Of a stretch of 16,282 nucleotides of DNA, positions 13,284 through 16,282 are shown one piece after another (within the stretch, counting starts at the first letter, position 1; each line of letters opens with the position of its first letter). The position numbers and the translations under genes were made by a program. The notes beneath the pieces are model-generated. The model made no database searches. It was not told the origin of the DNA and saw nothing but the letters and a program-made list of their open reading frames with translations. The DNA is from an uncultured Dorea sp. (lineage in GTDB: Bacteria; Bacillota; Clostridia; Lachnospirales; Lachnospiraceae): NCBI GenBank assembly GCA_910585725.1, contig CAJUFA010000048.1, positions 1 through 16,282 of the forward strand. The letters are read 5' to 3'.

Positions 13284-14849
13284 ATGAGACGAGCAATCAT
13301 TCTATTTACCAGGGTTCCTATACCTGGAGAGACGAAGACCAGGCTTATGCCATTTTTATCAGGGGAAGACTGCGCGGCGCTGCACAGAGAACTTATTCGT
13401 AATGCTTCTTTGGCGTGTCAGGGGACGGATGCGGATGTTCTTGTATATTATGCATTGCCTGAGAGTGAACGCATGCCCTGTAAGGGCTCGGACCAGGAAG
13501 AGGTTATGGGGAATTTTATGAAATTAGTCAAAGACGTCAAAGGATTTTACCCCCAGAAGGGAAAAGACCTGGGGGAACGGATGGCGCAGGCTTTCGCGGA
13601 AACCTTTGCGTTGGGATATGAGCGCGTGCTGCTTACGGGAACAGACATTCCCCGGATAACGGCAGACATTTTCCGGCAGTCCTTCCGAGAGCTGGAGAGC
13701 TGCGACGCCGTGATAAATCCCACCGAGGACGGCGGATATTATCTCATCGGACTGAAAAGAGCCCGGGAGGATATCTGGGACGTGCCTCATTACGGCACAA
13801 ACACTGTATTTGAGGATACGTTGTACCGGCTTGAGAGGGCGGGGCGGGTCCGTGTGGGTCTGACACTAAGAGATATTGATACGAAGGAAGACCTGATGGC
13901 ATGGTATGGGGCTGACCGCTGTATCCGCTGCGGGACATGTACAAGGAATTGCTATTTCCTTGAAAAGTATGGAATTAATCTAAAAGAGTTTTCAGAATAT
14001 CCGGAACTTGCATATTCCTGTTTTCTATGCGGACGATGCAAAGCGGTATGCCCAAAGGATATCGACGGAGCGCGTATTGCGGTTCTCATGCGGCAGATGC
14101 GTTCGGACAGGGATTCCTATAAGAGCCTTTTGTGGGAGAAAAGTCCGTACAAATTTGCGAATTATCGGAAGGGAAGGAAAAAGTCAGTCTTATTTCCGGG
14201 ATGCAATTTTACTGCATTTTACCCCAAGACCACAAAGTATCTCGAGCGTATTATGGCAGAGCATGGTATCGGGACGGTCTTTGACTGCTGCGGTAAACCA
14301 GTCTATGAGCTTGGGCTTAGGGGGGATGCGGAGAATAGTCTGGAACGGGCTGCCTCCCGCCTGAAAGAGCAGGGGGTAGAAGAATTAATTGTCCTTTGTC
14401 CCAATTGTTATCATTTTCTTAAGGACAGGCTTGGGATTCCTATTGTGACGATTTATCAGAAGCTTAGAGAACTTGGGGGCGGTCAGACTGTGAAAAAAGA
14501 CAGGATTCCCATTTACTATCCTTGTCCGGACAGGGATAATAAGGAGATGTTCAGGGAGATATGCCGGTACTTGGAGGGCGAGACTACGGAACCTTTTGGA
14601 GATGTTCAGTGCTGTGGGCTGGGTGGCTGTGCGGGCGTGAAGGAACCGGAGCTTTCCCGGGAAATGGCGGAATCAGCGAAGAAGTATAGCGACGAGTTGT
14701 ATACCTACTGCGCTTCCTGTATCAGTAATTTTAGAAGAAAGGGTATGGAGGGAGCGTATCATATCCTGCCGATGATTTTGGGAATTGAGGAGAGGGTTCC
14801 TCTCGGGATACAGCCGTTTATGAATCGTGTAAGGAGAAGATTTTTGTAG
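13284..14849 (+). CDS. Fusion: TIGR04282/DUF2064 glycosyltransferase + ferredoxin + two CCG (HdrB/GlpC-type) domains
   Basis: The 521-residue protein combines two units. Residues 1-205 are a GT-A-type DUF2064 domain of the TIGR04282 group, with an N-terminal FTRVPIPGETKTRL, the GTDIP motif at 119-123 and a later NPTEDGGYYLIGL. Residues 213-256 hold two [4Fe-4S] motifs: C213/C216/C219/C223 and C246/C249/C252/C256 (CFLCGRCKAVCP). Two CCG domains follow: C307, C335-C336-G, C372-PN-C375, then C414, C443-C444-G, C476-AS-C479. These are known from heterodisulfide reductase HdrB, GlpC, GlcF and LutA. CCG domains carry noncubane clusters or handle thiol/electron transfer. No membrane helix is present. 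AAGGAG precedes ATG 13284, and the stop is directly followed by the GT2 start. One polypeptide would join sugar transfer to an electron-transfer module. TIGR04282 is named after arsenosugar synthesis, but no radical-SAM ArsS-type gene is seen here, so the sugar product is open. Confidence 0.88.
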   Translation: MRRAIILFTRVPIPGETKTRLMPFLSGEDCAALHRELIRNASLACQGTDADVLVYYALPESERMPCKGSDQEEVMGNFMKLVKDVKGFYPQKGKDLGERMAQAFAETFALGYERVLLTGTDIPRITADIFRQSFRELESCDAVINPTEDGGYYLIGLKRAREDIWDVPHYGTNTVFEDTLYRLERAGRVRVGLTLRDIDTKEDLMAWYGADRCIRCGTCTRNCYFLEKYGINLKEFSEYPELAYSCFLCGRCKAVCPKDIDGARIAVLMRQMRSDRDSYKSLLWEKSPYKFANYRKGRKKSVLFPGCNFTAFYPKTTKYLERIMAEHGIGTVFDCCGKPVYELGLRGDAENSLERAASRLKEQGVEELIVLCPNCYHFLKDRLGIPIVTIYQKLRELGGGQTVKKDRIPIYYPCPDRDNKEMFREICRYLEGETTEPFGDVQCCGLGGCAGVKEPELSREMAESAKKYSDELYTYCASCISNFRRKGMEGAYHILPMILGIEERVPLGIQPFMNRVRRRFL

Positions 14850-15524
14850 ATGAAAGTTTCAATCATTATTCCGGTTTATAACGAAGAAAAGACAATACGA
14901 AGACTGCTTCGGACGCTCGAACCGGTTAAGGAGAAAGCAGAGATTCTATTCGTGGACGGCGGGAGTACGGACAGAACGCTGAACCTTATACCGGGTGAGT
15001 ATACGGTACTCAAAGGAGCTAAGGGGAGGGCAAGACAGATGAACCTTGGGGCAGAGAAGAGCGGCGGAGACGTGTTGTTTTTTCTTCACTGTGACAGCGA
15101 GATTCCGGAAGACGCCATAGAGCAGATCGAGACAGTTATGAGGAAGTATCGGGCAGGCTGTTTTGGTATTGCGTTTCACTCTAAGAATATATGGATGAAA
15201 TGCTGCCAGATTATTTCAAACCACAGAATTAAAGACAGGAAGATCATGTTTGGAGATCAGGGAATCTTTATCCGGCGGAAGTTATTTTTTGAAATGGGAG
15301 GTTTCCCGGATCTGCCTATCATGGAAGATTACCAGTTTTCTCTTACGTTAAAGGAGATGGGAGTCAGAATTGGGATTGCGAAGAAGAGGATCTATACTTC
15401 GGACAGGAGGTTTGCAGAAGGCGGAAGGCTAAGAGTTATGTGGAGAATGAACCGTCTGCGTGCGATGTACAGGAAGGGTGTGGAGATTGAGAGGATAGCA
15501 GAATTGTATAGAGATATCAGGTAA
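14850..15524 (+). CDS. TIGR04283-type family 2 glycosyltransferase
   Basis: The 224-residue protein has a GT2/GT-A fold. The nucleotide-binding start is SIIIPVYNEEKTI, with D36-GGST-D41, a metal site H80-C-D82-S-E84 and a catalytic-type M-E159-D160-YQ near the C-terminus, plus FGDQGIF between. It is soluble, with no C-terminal membrane helices. TIGR04283 proteins usually accompany TIGR04282 proteins, as here. AAGGAGAAGA at 14831-14840 precedes ATG 14850, which directly follows the stop of the fusion gene. It probably adds a sugar to, or uses the product of, the fused enzyme. It is the last gene of the set, and no clear terminator follows it. Confidence 0.88.
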   Translation: MKVSIIIPVYNEEKTIRRLLRTLEPVKEKAEILFVDGGSTDRTLNLIPGEYTVLKGAKGRARQMNLGAEKSGGDVLFFLHCDSEIPEDAIEQIETVMRKYRAGCFGIAFHSKNIWMKCCQIISNHRIKDRKIMFGDQGIFIRRKLFFEMGGFPDLPIMEDYQFSLTLKEMGVRIGIAKKRIYTSDRRFAEGGRLRVMWRMNRLRAMYRKGVEIERIAELYRDIR

Positions 15525-15538
15525 GCATCGGGGATGAT

Positions 15539-15724
15539 CTGTTTTCTGGCAAAGTCTTTTTCAAAACTCTGCACATACCAGAATACCCGCTGCATACTTT
15601 CCAATACAATCTCCGCCACGACTTTTTCACGGATATAGTGGGCAGAACACACATCTGAGTTCCTGCGGTAACTGGAACAGAAAAAGTAGGCGTGTTCTAG
15701 TTTGTAGTTGGTTTTTGAGATAGT
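15539..15724 (-). pseudogene. Internal fragment of a large serine recombinase
   Basis: On the minus strand the frame reads KTNYKLEHAYFFCSSYRRNS, then DVCSAHYIREKVVAEIVLES and a charged helix ending SFEKDFARK. This matches the zinc-ribbon and the start of the coiled-coil region of large serine recombinases (TnpX/TndX-like). The catalytic serine domain and the first zinc Cys pair are missing upstream, and the match ends at about 15539, close to the GT2 stop. It is a scar of a mobile element; it cannot be active. Confidence 0.65.
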
Positions 15725-15730
15725 TTTTAG

Positions 15731-15756
15731 ATTGCCAAAAGTATATTGCCAAAAGT
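15731..15756 (+). repeat. Tandem 14-bp repeat at the small-RNA promoter
   Basis: ATTGCCAAAAGT occurs at 15731-15742 and again at 15745-15756. The second copy supplies the -35 hexamer TTGCCA of the promoter. It could be a doubled operator or a simple duplication. Confidence 0.6.
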
Positions 15757-15774
15757 TTTTGCATATGCTATAAT
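15746..15774 (+). promoter_or_regulatory. Strong sigma-A promoter of a small convergent RNA
   Basis: TTGCCA (15746-15751), exactly 17 bases, and a perfect TATAAT (15769-15774) with TGC before it. Transcription would start near 15781 and reach the hairpin at 15819-15856, giving an RNA of roughly 85 bases without a clear gene. Confidence 0.75.
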
Positions 15775-15780
15775 GCCGAT

Positions 15781-15866
15781 AGGCAAAAAGATATGACAGT
15801 TCCATGAGAACGCAGAATGAATCCCCAAACCGTAGTAGCGTACAGTCTGGGGATTCTTCTTTTCTT
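15781..15866 (+). ncRNA. Predicted antisense RNA (type I antitoxin candidate)
   Basis: The segment between a strong promoter and a strong terminator is about 85 bases and holds no gene with a ribosome site. It runs against the transcript of the minus-strand toxin-like peptide and overlaps its 3' untranslated part, including the shared hairpin. Many Firmicutes type I antitoxins have this convergent, 3'-overlapping layout. Existence and exact ends are inferred from promoter and terminator only. Confidence 0.5.
15819..15866. terminator. Hairpin terminator shared by the two convergent transcripts
   Basis: GAATCCCCA (15819-15827) and TGGGGATTC (15848-15856) pair perfectly, with a 20-base loop. 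On the plus strand a T-rich tail (TTCTTTTCTTTT) follows, so it is a strong plus-strand terminator. On the minus strand the tail is weaker but still T-rich. Confidence 0.75.
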
Positions 15867-15891
15867 TTATAGTGGCAAAGCACCCACTAGG

Positions 15892-15990
15892 CTATTTGTT
15901 GCCCTTTCGGTCACTGTCAAGCCATTTGATGATGTAGTGGCAGGCTACACCAGCCGCAACAGCGACTATAAAAGATATGACAAACTCCAT
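15892..15990 (-). CDS. 32-residue single-helix peptide, type I toxin candidate
   Basis: The minus-strand frame encodes MEFVISFIVAVAAGVACHY, then IIKWLDSDRKGNK: one hydrophobic helix (about residues 3-21), then a Trp and a charged, mainly basic tail. This is the general build of membrane-acting type I toxins of Firmicutes (Fst, TxpA and the short C. difficile toxins). The ribosome site GGAGGAGGTG lies directly before ATG 15990, which is unusually strong for so short a frame. An extended -10 promoter sits about 47 bases further up, and a convergent promoter faces it. Length and features fit a toxin, but no close named family is recognised; a small structural membrane peptide is the alternative. 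Confidence 0.65.
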   Translation of the reverse strand: MEFVISFIVAVAAGVACHYIIKWLDSDRKGNK

Positions 15991-16036
15991 GGAAACACCT
16001 CCTCCCGTTGCCGGGTGTAGGTTGGACAACACAAGA

Positions 16037-16045
16037 ATTATAGCA
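16037..16045 (-). promoter_or_regulatory. Extended -10 promoter of the small peptide gene
   Basis: On the minus strand the sequence TGCTATAAT gives a perfect -10 with the TGn extension; the -35 region is poor. Transcription would start near 16030, leaving a 40-base leader with the strong ribosome site. The same ATATGCTATAAT core occurs in the opposing small-RNA promoter. Confidence 0.65.
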
Positions 16046-16077
16046 TATCCATTAATATTCTTCTATCCTTTTCTTAA

Positions 16078-16282
16078 AAGGCTTTAAGGTTGGGGTTGTG
16101 GCTGATACAATCCGATGCTCGCTATATCTGCGGACATTGTCACAAAATGGCTTCTCGTGGAGCTAATTTTCTTGAACAATGCCGTTACTTTCCGAAAACT
16201 TATTTTTGTCCTTATCTGGTTTCATTCTTAATTCAGATTGGAATACTCATTGTTGCCCTTGCTAATTTGTTTTATCAGATTT
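16078..16282 (+). CDS. Open frame with Cys/His pairs and a hydrophobic stretch, cut by the window edge
   Basis: The frame is open from 16078 to the end. It reads SDARYICGHCHKMASRGANF, then LEQCRYFPKTYFCPYL, then a hydrophobic run (VSFLIQIGILIVALANLFYQI). CxxC plus two later Cys could form a zinc site next to a membrane helix. No start with a ribosome site is visible; TTG 16090 and ATG 16147 are possible. The other strand is closed by stops. The family is not recognised and it may be a fragment. Confidence 0.3.

Noticed and set aside
15392..15883. A full 163-residue minus-strand gene
   Set aside because: Only about 60 residues look like recombinase. Its start runs through the terminator hairpin and its end reads the antisense of the GT2 gene.
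15817..16020. 67-residue plus-strand frame
   Set aside because: It covers the hairpin and the antisense of the toxin-like peptide, starts inside the terminator stem and lacks a ribosome site.

Overview
The window looks like an accessory stretch of a low-to-mid GC Firmicutes chromosome, most likely a Clostridia/Lachnospiraceae-type gut anaerobe. The evidence is AGGAGG-type ribosome sites, a CD3324-like protein, a C_GCAxxG_C_C protein, a vanG-type regulatory block and a large serine recombinase scar. Genus cannot be fixed from sequence alone.

Bases 1-4890 are a patchwork of decayed cargo. It holds a terminator, an AraC regulator lacking its N-terminal domain, an intact EamA transporter, a decayed small frame, an intact CD3324-like protein, a Vat/CatB-type acetyltransferase frameshifted near its 3' end, the first quarter of a choloylglycine-hydrolase-type Ntn hydrolase, a DUF5131 gene with one in-frame TGA at an expected Cys, and the 3' part of a SIMPL-domain gene.

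Bases 4909-7861 are the front half of a vanG-type glycopeptide-resistance operon: the tail of vanU, then vanR, vanS and vanY. No D-Ala-D-Ser ligase, VanXY or VanT is present. Three helically phased VanR-type boxes lie over the vanS stop, upstream of a hairpin and vanY. Near-identical 40-bp segments at 4443 and 7943 flank the SIMPL/van block.

Bases 8178-15524 are a well-kept, co-directional set with higher GC: a C_GCAxxG_C_C redox protein, an APH-fold phosphotransferase with a changed catalytic loop, a VTT/TVP38 membrane protein, a two-domain rhodanese lipoprotein, a four-helix membrane protein, a second VTT protein, a fusion of a TIGR04282/DUF2064 glycosyltransferase to a two-cluster ferredoxin plus two CCG domains, and a TIGR04283-type family 2 glycosyltransferase. 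The last four genes touch or overlap by 4 bp, so they are one transcription unit. I infer a membrane-associated pathway coupling sugar transfer to redox or sulfur chemistry. The product is unknown, and this is the most promising undescribed system in the window.

Bases 15525-16282 hold a scar of a large serine recombinase (minus strand) and a compact convergent locus that looks like a type I toxin-antitoxin module: a 32-residue single-helix peptide on the minus strand, facing a promoter-plus-terminator small RNA on the plus strand. An open frame with Cys/His pairs and a hydrophobic stretch runs off the right edge.
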